Assembly: GCA_052386675.1 (NCBI GenBank)
Contig: JBQTJX010000009.1
Location: 1 to 64,000 of the forward strand
Direction: 5' to 3'
DNA length: 64,000 nucleotides
From: RBG-16-66-20 sp052386675
GTDB taxonomy: Bacteria > Pseudomonadota > Gammaproteobacteria > Burkholderiales > SG8-39
Shown here: in pieces, positions 50,369 through 57,979 of the stretch
Layout of the letters: the number at the start of each line of letters is the position of its first letter
Numbering within the stretch: the stretch's first letter is position 1
The notes under the pieces: generated by a model
What the model was told of the DNA's origin: nothing
The model's input: only the letters and a program-made list of their open reading frames with translations
Databases searched by the model: none
Translations under genes and position numbers: made by a program

Positions 50369-51996
50369 TCCTGGTGCGCTGGATCGCCGCGGCGATCGCG
50401 ATCGGCGTCGCCGGGGCGCAAGCAGCGGAACTGCCGCTGAAGGAAGTACGCCGCGTGCTGGGCGCGCTGACCCCCGACGGCAACATGGCCGAGCGCGAGG
50501 ATGCGATCCGGACCGTCGCTCGCGCCGGCGACCGGCGTTTCATCGCGCCGCTGGTGGACCTGATGCGCTTCCCGCGCAGCACGAACGAAACGCCCCTGGT
50601 GATCGAAACCCTGCGCGCGCTCGCCGGACCCGGCGCGCCGCAGGCGACCTGGCCCGACTGGGTGGACTACGTCGGACGCCGGCCGGAGCTGAAGCCACCC
50701 CCGGGCTACGCCGGCTGGAAGGGCGCGTTGCACTCTACGATCGACGCGCGCTACCTGCAGTTCCTGCGCGATGACGCGCCCGCGCGCGTGCGCATCGAGG
50801 AGGTGCAATGGGGCGGCGTGCCGGTGGACGGCATTCCCGCGCTGGTGAACCCGAAGCGGATGCCGGCGAAGGAGGCGCGCTGGCTGAACGACCGCGACGC
50901 GGTGTTCGGAGTATTCCTGGGCGGCGAGGCGCGTGCCTACCCATTGCGCATCCTGGACTGGCACGAAATGGCCAATGATGTCGTGGGCGGCGTGCCCGTG
51001 GCGCTGGCCTATTGCACGCTCTGCGGATCGGGCGTGCTGTTTCGCGCGGATGCCGCCGGACGCCGCTTCGAGTTCGGTTCCTCGGGGTTCCTGTTCCGCT
51101 CCAACAAGCTGATGTACGACCGGCAGACGAACACGCTGTGGAACCACCTCACCGGCGAGCCGGTGATCGGCGAGCTTGCGGAGTCAGGCATCCGCCTGGA
51201 GCGCCTGCCGGTGGTGGTCACCTCCTGGGGCGAGTGGCGGCGACTGCATCCGGCAACGACGGTGCTGGATCCGGAGACCGGACATCTGCGTGCTTACACG
51301 CCCGGCGCGGCGTACGGCCGTTATTTCGCCAGCACGCGCACCATGTTCCCGGTGTGGCAACGCAGCAAGCTGCTGCACGACAAGGCGCGGGTATTCACGC
51401 TGGTCCTGGATGGGCAGCCCAAGGCCTACGCGCTGGAAGCGCTGAATCGTCTGGGTGGAGTGCTTAACGATCGCTTCGCGGGGCGCGACCTGGTCATCCA
51501 CTACCGGGACGCGGTGGGCCGGGTGGCGTTGCCGGCAAGTTGGGGCGGCGGCGCGGCGAACGACCTCAAGCTGGAGGCGGCGCGCACCGCCATCCGGCGT
51601 AATCCGGCTGTCGTTCGCGATCTCGGCGCCGAGGCCCTGCTCGCGATGCCGACCGCGACGCGGCTCGCGCTGCTGGAGGACTACACCGACGACCAGTTCA
51701 TCGCTCCGCTTGCGGCGGAACACCTGCTCGACTCCAGATTGCGCGACGAAGTCGCGAGCCGGGGCCTGATTGGCGAGACGCGGGCCTATGAGCGCGGCGG
51801 CCGCCGATTCCGCGCCGGGCCATCGCGCGAGGTCCTGCTGGACGAGCGTGGCAAAGCCTGGCGCGCCACCGAGACGGCGCTACTGGGTCCGGAGGGCGAG
51901 CGCCTGCCGCGCGTGGTGGGTGAGCTCGCCTACTGGTTCGGCTGGTTCGCGTTCTTTCCCAAGACCGAGTTGTACGGCGGCTCAGCGGCCCGGTAG
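50365..51996 (+). CDS. DUF3179-family exported protein
   Basis: The 543-residue protein has a signal peptide (WIAAAIAIGVAGAQA), an N-terminal HEAT-like helical stretch (REDAIRTVARAGDRRFIAPLVDLMRFP), then DUF3179 in the middle (GVPVDGIPALVNPKRMPAKEARWLNDRDAVFGVFLGGEARAYPLRILDWHEMANDVVGGVPVALAYCTLCGSGVLFRADAAG; later GSSGFLFRSNKLMYDRQTNTLWNHLTGEPVIGEL). The Cys pair CTLC and the His/Asp around DWHEMAND are conserved marks of DUF3179, whose activity is not known to me. Start GTG at 50365 overlaps the EAL gene. The last 15 bases overlap the convergent small-protein gene. Confidence 0.88.
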   Translation: MILVRWIAAAIAIGVAGAQAAELPLKEVRRVLGALTPDGNMAEREDAIRTVARAGDRRFIAPLVDLMRFPRSTNETPLVIETLRALAGPGAPQATWPDWVDYVGRRPELKPPPGYAGWKGALHSTIDARYLQFLRDDAPARVRIEEVQWGGVPVDGIPALVNPKRMPAKEARWLNDRDAVFGVFLGGEARAYPLRILDWHEMANDVVGGVPVALAYCTLCGSGVLFRADAAGRRFEFGSSGFLFRSNKLMYDRQTNTLWNHLTGEPVIGELAESGIRLERLPVVVTSWGEWRRLHPATTVLDPETGHLRAYTPGAAYGRYFASTRTMFPVWQRSKLLHDKARVFTLVLDGQPKAYALEALNRLGGVLNDRFAGRDLVIHYRDAVGRVALPASWGGGAANDLKLEAARTAIRRNPAVVRDLGAEALLAMPTATRLALLEDYTDDQFIAPLAAEHLLDSRLRDEVASRGLIGETRAYERGGRRFRAGPSREVLLDERGKAWRATETALLGPEGERLPRVVGELAYWFGWFAFFPKTELYGGSAAR

Positions 51997-52347
51997 CGGG
52001 ACGCGGCGGGTTTCGCCGTCGTAGCCCCGGGGCTTGTGTCGCGCCCGGACCACGACCTCGCGGACGCCGGCAGGGATTCTCACGCCGTGCAGGTCACGCG
52101 TGAACGGCTGCTCGGTCTCGTGGGGATGCAGCAGGACCCGGCGGCCAAGGACCTTGCCATCCGGCGCCAGCACTTCGAAGGCATCAGCGTAATACTCCCA
52201 GCCCTTGTCGTGGCTGCGTACCGTGATATCGAAGTCGTAGATGCCGGGCGCGCTTTGTCGAATCTTCACGTTGATGACATCGGCTTCGCCGCCAAGAACA
52301 GCCGGGGCGAACGCTACCAGCGCGGCAAGGGCCATTGCCGGCTTCAC
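51982..52347 (-). CDS. secreted small protein of unknown function
   Basis: The 121-residue protein has a signal peptide (AMALAALVAFAPAVLG) and an immunoglobulin-like beta region (ADVINVKIRQSAPGIYDFDITVRSHDKGWEYYADAFEVLAPDGKVLGRRVLLHPHETEQPFTRDLHGVRIP). A His-rich HPHETEQPF may bind metal. The GTG start at 52347 overlaps the HAD stop (GTGA). It ends the TetR-led operon. Similar small secreted proteins occur beside dehalogenase/GST genes, but I know of no function. Confidence 0.68.
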   Translation of the reverse strand: MKPAMALAALVAFAPAVLGGEADVINVKIRQSAPGIYDFDITVRSHDKGWEYYADAFEVLAPDGKVLGRRVLLHPHETEQPFTRDLHGVRIPAGVREVVVRARHKPRGYDGETRRVPLPGR

Positions 52348-53039
52348 GCGCCAAGCTTCCCGACCAGCTCCTCGAACCCGTCCACGACGTAGGTGCAGGC
52401 CGGATTCGGATTCGGGTCCGGCGGCCCGCCAGGGCCCCATTCCTCCGGCCGGCGCACGAACGCGGTCTGGAAGCCGCAGGCGCGCGCCGCGTCGAGGTCG
52501 AAGTTGTGGCAGGCCACCATCAGGATCTCCGCGGGCGGCAGCTGCAGCCATTTCGCGGCGGTGGCGTAGGCCTCGGGCCGCGTCTTGTAGATGCCGATCA
52601 TCTCGCAGGAAATGATCGCGTCCCAGTCGATGCCGTTCTTCTTCGACACGTCGATGACGAGAGAGGTGGTGAGGAGCGTGAAGGAGGCCACCACGTAACG
52701 CCGGCGCAGCCGCGCCGCCGCGGCGGGAAAGTCCGGCCAGGTATCGAGCGCATGCCAGGTGCGCCAGATCGCGTCCCGGTCGACCTCGGTCAGCGCGCCC
52801 AGCCTGAACTCGTTGATCACCTCGTCCAGCACGCGCCGGTGCACGTCGTCGAAGTTGTAGTCCGGGCGCACCGAGTTGACGATGCCCTTGAGCGAGCGGC
52901 GCCGGTACTCGTTGGTGACGGCGCTCCAGTCCGCGGAGAGCCCGCGCGCCGCACCGGCAGCGGCAAAGGCGCCGGAAATGCCCCGGTGCCAGTCGAGGAT
53001 GGTGCCGCCGGTGTCGAAGGTGAGTGCCTTGATGGTCAT
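52344..53039 (-). CDS. HAD-superfamily hydrolase, haloacid dehalogenase type II-like
   Basis: The 231-residue protein has HAD motif I (TFDTGGTILDWH, nucleophile Asp about residue 9), motif II (VVASFTLLTTSLVIDV), motif III Lys (GIYKTRPEAYATAAKWL) and an ending loop (MVACHNFDLDAARACGFQTAFVRRPEEWGPGG) typical of (S)-2-haloacid dehalogenases. Type II enzymes usually read FDxYGT; here it is FDTGGT, so substrate preference may differ. The start at 53039 follows GGGAGATC. It is the fourth gene of the TetR-led operon, after GST. Confidence 0.85.
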   Translation of the reverse strand: MTIKALTFDTGGTILDWHRGISGAFAAAGAARGLSADWSAVTNEYRRRSLKGIVNSVRPDYNFDDVHRRVLDEVINEFRLGALTEVDRDAIWRTWHALDTWPDFPAAAARLRRRYVVASFTLLTTSLVIDVSKKNGIDWDAIISCEMIGIYKTRPEAYATAAKWLQLPPAEILMVACHNFDLDAARACGFQTAFVRRPEEWGPGGPPDPNPNPACTYVVDGFEELVGKLGA

Positions 53040-53049
53040 GGTGATCTCC

Positions 53050-53751
53050 CTAGGCCCAGACCGGATAGCCGCGCGTCTGCCGCGGCATGCCGTCGAAGAG
53101 GTCGAGCATGCGCTCGCGCCAGGCGTACATCGGGTCGTCGGGCTCCAGCAGCCGGACGGGCGATACTGCGCGCGCCCACTGGAAGGGGCCGAACAGGATG
53201 TAGTCGGCGAAACCCGGCGACGAGCCGCTGACAAAGCGCTGCGCGGCCAGCAGGGGGCGCACCGGATCGAGCGCGCCCCTGAGCGCGGGCAGGGCGTTGC
53301 GCGACTCGGCGCCCAGTTCCTCGATCGTCCTGCCGAAGCGCTTCTCCCGCGTTTCGCGGAAGTAGGCCTGATCCTTTCCGTGCAGGCTGGCGAACAGGTC
53401 CGTGATGATCACGCGGATCATGCTTGCGTGCACGTTGCGCTCGCACCAGTGCTTGAAGAAGAACGCCAGCGACTTCGCCTGCGGCCCGTCGAACAGGCGC
53501 GCGCGGTCCGGATAGGCTTCGTCCAGGTACAAGGCGATGTCCCACGAGTCGTGAACCTCCCGCCCGTCATCGTCGATCACGGGTACCAGGCCCTGCTTCG
53601 AGAATGCGATGGCATCCTTCTCGGTGAAGCGCCACGGGACGGTCTCGGCGATGAGGCCCTTGTGGGCGAGGGCCATGCGCACGCGCCAGCAGTTGGGCGA
53701 GAACAGGCGGTCGTCCTCCGCGCCGGCCAGCTCCCAGTGCCGGATGCTCAT
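53050..53751 (-). CDS. glutathione S-transferase
   Basis: The 233-residue protein has the thioredoxin-like N-terminal domain (LFSPNCWRVRMALAHKGLIAETVPWRFTEKDAIAFSKQGLVPVIDDDGREVHDSWDIALYLDEAYPDR). Ser in FSPNCWR is the likely glutathione-activating residue. A helical C-terminal domain ends WRERMLDLFDGMPRQTRGYPVWA. The pattern is like LigE/beta-etherase-type and other GSTs of lignin-related catabolism. It overlaps the peroxiredoxin stop by four bases (ATGA). Likely role: conjugation or reduction of electrophiles; the substrate is unknown. Confidence 0.88.
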   Translation of the reverse strand: MSIRHWELAGAEDDRLFSPNCWRVRMALAHKGLIAETVPWRFTEKDAIAFSKQGLVPVIDDDGREVHDSWDIALYLDEAYPDRARLFDGPQAKSLAFFFKHWCERNVHASMIRVIITDLFASLHGKDQAYFRETREKRFGRTIEELGAESRNALPALRGALDPVRPLLAAQRFVSGSSPGFADYILFGPFQWARAVSPVRLLEPDDPMYAWRERMLDLFDGMPRQTRGYPVWA

Positions 53752-54275
53752 GCTTCCCCGCGCGCGGGGTAGTTCTTGCTCACGGCAAAATCAATGGCGC
53801 CGAGTATGTCGGTGAAGTGCGGGCGCGCGAAGGGCATGGTCGAGATCGACGCCCAGTACAGGGTGGCGTCAGGCTTGACGAGGAAGATGCCGGGCTCCGC
53901 GAACAGCGGCGGCTCCTCGATGCCGGCCGAGGTCTTGCCTCTGCTGGTCGAGACGTACAGGCCCCACTCGCGCGCCTCGTCGATGGACACGCCGTAGCCG
54001 ACGGCAAGGTTCGGCAGGCCCCACTTCTGCTTCGCCTCCGCGGCGCGCTCCTGGGTATCGGTGCTGGTGATGACGGTGGCGACGCCGCGCTTGTCGTAGT
54101 CCGCGATCATGCCGTTCAACTCGCTCGTATAGCGGTGGCAGATCGGGCAGTGCAGGCCGCGGTAGAACACCACCATGGTGAAATTCTGCGGCGTCTGCTC
54201 GGCGAGCGACCAGCGGCCGCCGCCGACCAGGTCGAACGCAAGGGATGGGACGGGCTTGCGGGGCAACAGGGCCAT
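53748..54275 (-). CDS. peroxiredoxin-like AhpC/TSA-family protein
   Basis: The 175-residue thioredoxin-fold protein has the active stretch VVFYRGLHCPICHRYTSELN, a CPIC pair rather than the T(x)xC of 1-Cys peroxiredoxins. It then runs AVGYGVSIDEAREWGLYVS and PGIFLVKPDATLYWASISTMPFARP. This CPIC subgroup acts on lipid or organic peroxides in some relatives; here the role is inferred from the neighbouring GST. It starts 17 bases after the TetR stop, with GGAGGAGAA ahead of its ATG, and is the second gene of the operon. Confidence 0.87.
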   Translation of the reverse strand: MALLPRKPVPSLAFDLVGGGRWSLAEQTPQNFTMVVFYRGLHCPICHRYTSELNGMIADYDKRGVATVITSTDTQERAAEAKQKWGLPNLAVGYGVSIDEAREWGLYVSTSRGKTSAGIEEPPLFAEPGIFLVKPDATLYWASISTMPFARPHFTDILGAIDFAVSKNYPARGEA

Positions 54276-54291
54276 GCGATTCTCCTCCGGG

Positions 54292-54870
54292 TCAGTTTAG
54301 ACAGTGCAGCATCGTGCGGGCAATGTCGTTCAGCGCCGCGCGATCGGGATTGGCCTTGCCCACCAGGCGCAGGCCCTGGATACCGGCCGTCAGGAAGCGC
54401 GCCAGCACGACGGGGTCCGCATTGGGGCCGAGCTCGCCGCGCGTTCGGGCGGTGCGCAGGCCATCGGCAAAGCACTCCTCGATGCGCTTCAGGCTGCGCC
54501 GCACACCTGCCGCGGCGCCCCTGTCGAGGCGCGCCATCTCGGCGGCGCAGTTGCCGATGAAACAGCCGCGGCGACCCGGCCCGGACACGATGGCATCGAT
54601 GAGGTCCTCCAGGAAAGCCTTTATGCCCGCCTGGACCGGCCTGCCCTGGAGCGCGCGCGCGATGCGCGCGGCGGAACCGTCCTCGTAGCGCGCCAGCGCG
54701 GCCAGGTACAGCTCGCGTTTGGCGCCGAATGCCGCGTAGAGGCTGGAGCGGTTGAGCCCGGTCGCGGCGCACAGGTCGTCCAGGGAGCTGTGCTCGTAAC
54801 CCTTGGACCAGAACACCCGCGTCGCTCTTTCGAGCGCGGCGTCCGGATCAAACTCGCGGGGCCTGGCCAT
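54292..54870 (-). CDS. TetR/AcrR-family repressor
   Basis: The 192-residue protein has the TetR HTH (ARPREFDPDAALERATRVFWSKGYEHSSLDDLCAATGLNRSSLYAAFGAKRELYLAAL) and an all-helical effector domain with one short Cys-containing stretch (RRGCFIGNCAAEMARLD) that may sense thiol-reactive compounds. I chose the ATG at 54870; a 24-bp perfect palindrome abuts it on the upstream side, with the -10 inside it. This strongly suggests autoregulation of the operon running through peroxiredoxin, GST, HAD and the secreted protein. The transcript looks leaderless. Confidence 0.92.
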   Translation of the reverse strand: MARPREFDPDAALERATRVFWSKGYEHSSLDDLCAATGLNRSSLYAAFGAKRELYLAALARYEDGSAARIARALQGRPVQAGIKAFLEDLIDAIVSGPGRRGCFIGNCAAEMARLDRGAAAGVRRSLKRIEECFADGLRTARTRGELGPNADPVVLARFLTAGIQGLRLVGKANPDRAALNDIARTMLHCLN

Positions 54871-54906
54871 GTTCTGGACTGTACAGTCCAGAACTAGCCT
54901 TGGCAA
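54871..54906 (-). promoter_or_regulatory. TetR operator overlapping the operon promoter
   Basis: A perfect 24-bp palindrome (54871-54894, core TGGACTGTACAGTCCA) touches the start codon. Minus-strand promoter: -35 TTGCCA (54906-54901), a 17-base spacer, -10 TACAGT (54883-54878) inside the palindrome, then seven bases to the ATG. Repressor binding would block the -10. Confidence 0.8.
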
Positions 54907-54930
54907 GCGGACAGCCGCGGCGTCCGCTTC

Positions 54931-55881
54931 TCAGGCGCCGGCGGCCAGGGCCCGCTCGATGCCGTAGTTCGGCCCGGCGGTGATTCGTCCCCAATAGGAT
55001 GCGTGCGCGTCGCTTCCCTCGGGCCATTGCGCCAGGAACACCGCCTGCCAGGCCTGCGCATCGAACGGGATTGCCACGGCGTCGACGTACAAGCCCCGGG
55101 CACGCGCGCCATAGAGCGCGTTGGCGTAGGGCACGACGGAGATGCGCGTAGCCAGGCCGTAGCCGGTGCCCTGGAAGTTGGGCATACCCGCGGCGCCATT
55201 GTTGATGACGATGCCGCCGCCGAGGGAGCGCAGCACGGGAAGGCAGGTGTGGCTGGAGGCGAAAACCCCGACTCCGGCAAGCCCGAACCAGCGCGCCGCG
55301 GCGGCCGACCCGCCAGGGGTTGCCAGCGCCTCCTGCGAAAAGCCCCATCCCGCAAGTGATTCACCGTCTCCGTGCACGATGCCGACCCGTGCACCGCCGA
55401 TCTCGGCGACCAGGTGCATGGGCAGGGCAGCCAGCCGTCGCGCGGTACCCGGCGCGCGGCTGGCGGTTTCGCGCAGTCGCTCGAGGATCCGGTTCGACCT
55501 GGCCACGTCGCGGTCGTCCACCCACTCCGGGTAGGCGCAGCCGCAGCCGGCACCGGGGTGCGGCGCGGCGATTTCGGTTTCGACGTTGCCGCGCGTGGCG
55601 ACGTGGCGCAACACGCCCGCCTCGATGCGGGCAAATGCGTCGCTGGCGACGTCGAACCAGTGAAAGTCGCCGTTGAACACCAGCATCGCGCCTGCGTGAT
55701 CCTCCGCTACCAGGGACTCGAGGCTGGCCAGCGCCTGGGCGTTGCCGTACAAGCCACCGGCAATCCAGAGCGTTTCGGCCTGCAGCGCGGCCGGTGTCGC
55801 GAGCGCAAGGGCACCGTAGCGGTACGCCACCGGGCATGCCCGACCCGGCCCTTCGTTGATTGCTGTTTCAGCGCGCGTCAT
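54931..55881 (-). CDS. calcineurin-fold metallophosphoesterase-like protein
   Basis: The 316-residue protein shows the spaced metal-binding motifs of calcineurin-like phosphoesterases: GGLYGNAQAL (usual GDxHGN altered to GLYGN), FNGDFHWFD (GDxH-like), RGNVE (GNH/E), GIVHGD and SSHTCLP (last His pair). Since the first Asp is replaced by Leu-Tyr, the metal site may be incomplete or shifted. It has no signal peptide. It lies between the TetR operon and the bufferin operon, divergent from the latter. The substrate is unknown. Confidence 0.7.
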   Translation of the reverse strand: MTRAETAINEGPGRACPVAYRYGALALATPAALQAETLWIAGGLYGNAQALASLESLVAEDHAGAMLVFNGDFHWFDVASDAFARIEAGVLRHVATRGNVETEIAAPHPGAGCGCAYPEWVDDRDVARSNRILERLRETASRAPGTARRLAALPMHLVAEIGGARVGIVHGDGESLAGWGFSQEALATPGGSAAAARWFGLAGVGVFASSHTCLPVLRSLGGGIVINNGAAGMPNFQGTGYGLATRISVVPYANALYGARARGLYVDAVAIPFDAQAWQAVFLAQWPEGSDAHASYWGRITAGPNYGIERALAAGA

Positions 55882-56064
55882 GAGTGTCGGCCAGCCGGCT
55901 TGGTCGTGGAATCGCGCGAAAGCTTACGTGATGGCGACCGGCACCGCTGGGCGTAATGGGACGGTGCCGCGGGGCGACAGAGGGCCGCAGGATCAATCCC
56001 GATCCGGCGCGGCCTCGGGTGACCGTGGTTGACGGAGTTTCGGACTTTGTAGAAGGAGGACCGA

Positions 56065-56316
56065 ATGAAGATGAAGAAAATGACCGGCCTGGCGCTCGCA
56101 ACGGCAGCGGCAGGCATGTTCGCGGTGATGGCAGCGGGACCGGCGGCAGCGCAGGCCGCCAAGGTGAAGTGCGTGGGCGTCAATGGTTGCAAGGGACAGG
56201 GCGGCTGCAAGGGCGCGAGCAATTCCTGCAAGGGCCTGAACGGCTGCAAGGGGCAGGGATTCGTGGAAATGAGCGAGGCCGACTGCGCCAAGGCCAAGGC
56301 GGCGATGAAGAAGTAG
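56065..56316 (+). CDS. bufA: bufferin-type RiPP metallophore precursor (BufA family)
   Basis: The 83-residue precursor has a signal peptide (MTGLALATAAAGMFAVMAAGPAAAQA) and a Cys-rich mature part with six Cys at 36, 42, 48, 55, 61 and 74. Its repeats are NGCKGQGGCKG, NSCKGLNGCKGQG. From knowledge of the family, bufferins are exported peptides in which an MNIO enzyme (the next gene's family) changes Cys to thiooxazole-type groups to bind copper. Ribosome site AAGGAGGA. A 10-bp GC-rich hairpin lies between it and bufB. This repeat pattern fits the bufferin subfamily sometimes called BufA2, though I cannot confirm which. Confidence 0.85.
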   Translation: MKMKKMTGLALATAAAGMFAVMAAGPAAAQAAKVKCVGVNGCKGQGGCKGASNSCKGLNGCKGQGFVEMSEADCAKAKAAMKK

Positions 56317-56322
56317 CCGGAC

Positions 56323-56347
56323 CCGCCCGCGCTTCGTGCGCGGGCGG
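56323..56347 (+). terminator. hairpin between bufA and bufB (attenuator-like)
   Basis: Stem CCGCCCGCGC (56323-56332) / GCGCGGGCGG (56338-56347), loop TTCGT. It has no T-run, so it may act as a partial terminator or 3' stabiliser giving more precursor mRNA than enzyme mRNA. A TATCCT hexamer (56350-56355) follows, exactly seven bases before the bufB ATG, as a possible secondary promoter. Confidence 0.5.
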
Positions 56348-56362
56348 ACTATCCTTGCGGTC

Positions 56363-57190
56363 ATGAGCGGACTCGGCTTCGGCCTCGGGCTGCGCCCGAA
56401 GCACTATCGTGCGATCCTTGCCACGCGCCCCCGCGTGGACTGGTTCGAGGCGCTCACCGAGAACTACATGGTTCCGGGCGGCGCGCCCCTGCATTGGCTG
56501 GATCAGGTCCGCGAGCGCTACCCGGTGGTGTTGCATGGCGTTTCGCTGTCCATTGGCGGCACGGATCCGCTGGATCGCGACTACCTGCGGCAGTTGAAGG
56601 CGCTTGCCGCCCGCGTGCAGCCGGAGTGGATTTCCGACCATCTGTGCTGGACGGGCGTCGCGGGACGAAATCTGCATGACCTGATGCCGCTGCCCTATAC
56701 CGGGGAAGCGCTGCGCCATGTCGCGCGGCGCGTGCGGGCGGCGCAGGACGCGCTCGGGCGCCGCATCCTGCTGGAGAACGTCTCCAGCTACGTCGCCTAC
56801 CGCGGCTCCGAGATGACCGAATGGCAGTTCCTCGCCGCGCTCGCGCGCGAGGCGGATTGCGACCTTCTGCTCGATGTCAACAACGTGTATGTAAGCGCCT
56901 TCAACCACGGCTTCGATCCGCTGTCATTCCTGGACGGCGTTCCGGCGGCCCGTGTGCGCCAGATCCACCTCGCCGGACACGAGCATTGCGGTGACCTGAT
57001 CATCGATACCCACGACGCCAGGGTCGTCGATCCGGTCTGGTCACTGTACGCCGAGGCGGTGCGCCGGTTCGGGCCGGTGCCGACCATGATCGAGCGCGAC
57101 GCGCGCATCCCGCCGCTTGCGGTGCTGGTTCGGGAGCTCGACCGGGCGCGGGCAGTCTGCGCAGGGGCGCTGCCGAGGAAGGCGGCATGA
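56363..57190 (+). CDS. bufB: MNIO-family (DUF692) bufferin maturase
   Basis: The 275-residue TIM-barrel protein has the MNIO metal-site residues in order: VVLHGVSLSIGG (His), WISDHLCWTG (Asp, His), LLENVSSYVAYRG (Glu), LLLDVNNVYVSAFNHGFDP (Asp, Asn, His), QIHLAGH (His), IDTHDARVVDPVW (Asp, His) and MIERDARIPP (Glu). These are multinuclear non-haem iron oxidases of the MbnB/TglH/ChrH kind that modify Cys in peptides. The ATG at 56363 keeps the typical GLGFGLGLRPKHYRAIL opening. It overlaps bufC by ATGA and follows the precursor gene directly. Confidence 0.92.
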   Translation: MSGLGFGLGLRPKHYRAILATRPRVDWFEALTENYMVPGGAPLHWLDQVRERYPVVLHGVSLSIGGTDPLDRDYLRQLKALAARVQPEWISDHLCWTGVAGRNLHDLMPLPYTGEALRHVARRVRAAQDALGRRILLENVSSYVAYRGSEMTEWQFLAALAREADCDLLLDVNNVYVSAFNHGFDPLSFLDGVPAARVRQIHLAGHEHCGDLIIDTHDARVVDPVWSLYAEAVRRFGPVPTMIERDARIPPLAVLVRELDRARAVCAGALPRKAA

Positions 57191-57960
57191 GCACGCTCGC
57201 GTCGCTGCAGCGCCGCTTCCAGCGCCATGTGCTCCGGCCCGGGCGCGCAATGTCGGGCGAAGTCACGCAGACGCCGAGGGCCGGCGCGGCACGGCGGCTG
57301 TCCGTCTACGCGGACGGCTACCGTGCGCGGTTGACGGAGGCACTGAGTAGCGATTACCCCGCCGTGCGCGCGGTGCTCGGGCCGGTGCGGTTCGAGGCGG
57401 CCATGCGGGGGTTCGTCGAGTCCTGTCCTTCGCGCCACCGCAACCTGCGCTGGTATGGCGGCGATCTCGCGCGCTTCCTCGAGCACGCTCCGCGCTGGCG
57501 CCGCCGCCCGCTGCTGGCGGAACTCGCGCGCTTTGAATGGGCGCTGGGCCTGGCGTTCGACGCGGCCGACGCGCCGCTCGCGTCAGCCGCGGACGCGGCA
57601 CGCGTGCCGCCGGCGGACTGGCCGGGACTCCGCCTGAGGCTGCAGCCTTCGGTGCAGTTGCTGGTACTGCGCAGCAACGCGCCGATGGTCTGGCGCGCGG
57701 CCGTGGAGAATCGCACGGTGCCCGCCGCGGCTCGCCGCCGCCACGCGACATGGCTGGTCTGGCGCCAGGGTCATGAGTCGTTCTACCGCGAGCTCTCGCC
57801 AGCGGAGGCCAGGGCGCTCGGCGCGGCCAAGCGCGGCTGCGACTTCGCCGCGATCGCGGAAAGCTTGCAGCGACTCGCCGGCGCCCGGCGTGCGGCGCAG
57901 GCCGCGGCGCAGTATTTGCACAATTGGCTGGCCGAAGGGCTGGTCGCCGGAATCGAATGA
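57187..57960 (+). CDS. bufC: DUF2063 bufferin-operon partner protein
   Basis: The 257-residue protein has the DUF2063 N-terminal domain (LASLQRRFQRHVLRPGRAMSGEVTQTPRAGAARRLSVYADGYRARLTEALSSDYPAVRAVLGPVRFEAAMRGFVESCPSRHRNLRWYGGDLARFLE) and a second, beta-rich part with WLVWRQGHESFYRELSPAEARAL. This family is the partner of DUF692 enzymes and helps bind or deliver the precursor. Its start overlaps bufB by ATGA. The DUF302 gene follows after 19 bases. A DoxX-type bufD seen in some operons is absent. Confidence 0.88.
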   Translation: MSTLASLQRRFQRHVLRPGRAMSGEVTQTPRAGAARRLSVYADGYRARLTEALSSDYPAVRAVLGPVRFEAAMRGFVESCPSRHRNLRWYGGDLARFLEHAPRWRRRPLLAELARFEWALGLAFDAADAPLASAADAARVPPADWPGLRLRLQPSVQLLVLRSNAPMVWRAAVENRTVPAAARRRHATWLVWRQGHESFYRELSPAEARALGAAKRGCDFAAIAESLQRLAGARRAAQAAAQYLHNWLAEGLVAGIE

Positions 57961-57979
57961 AACCCCTACTGGAGATCGC

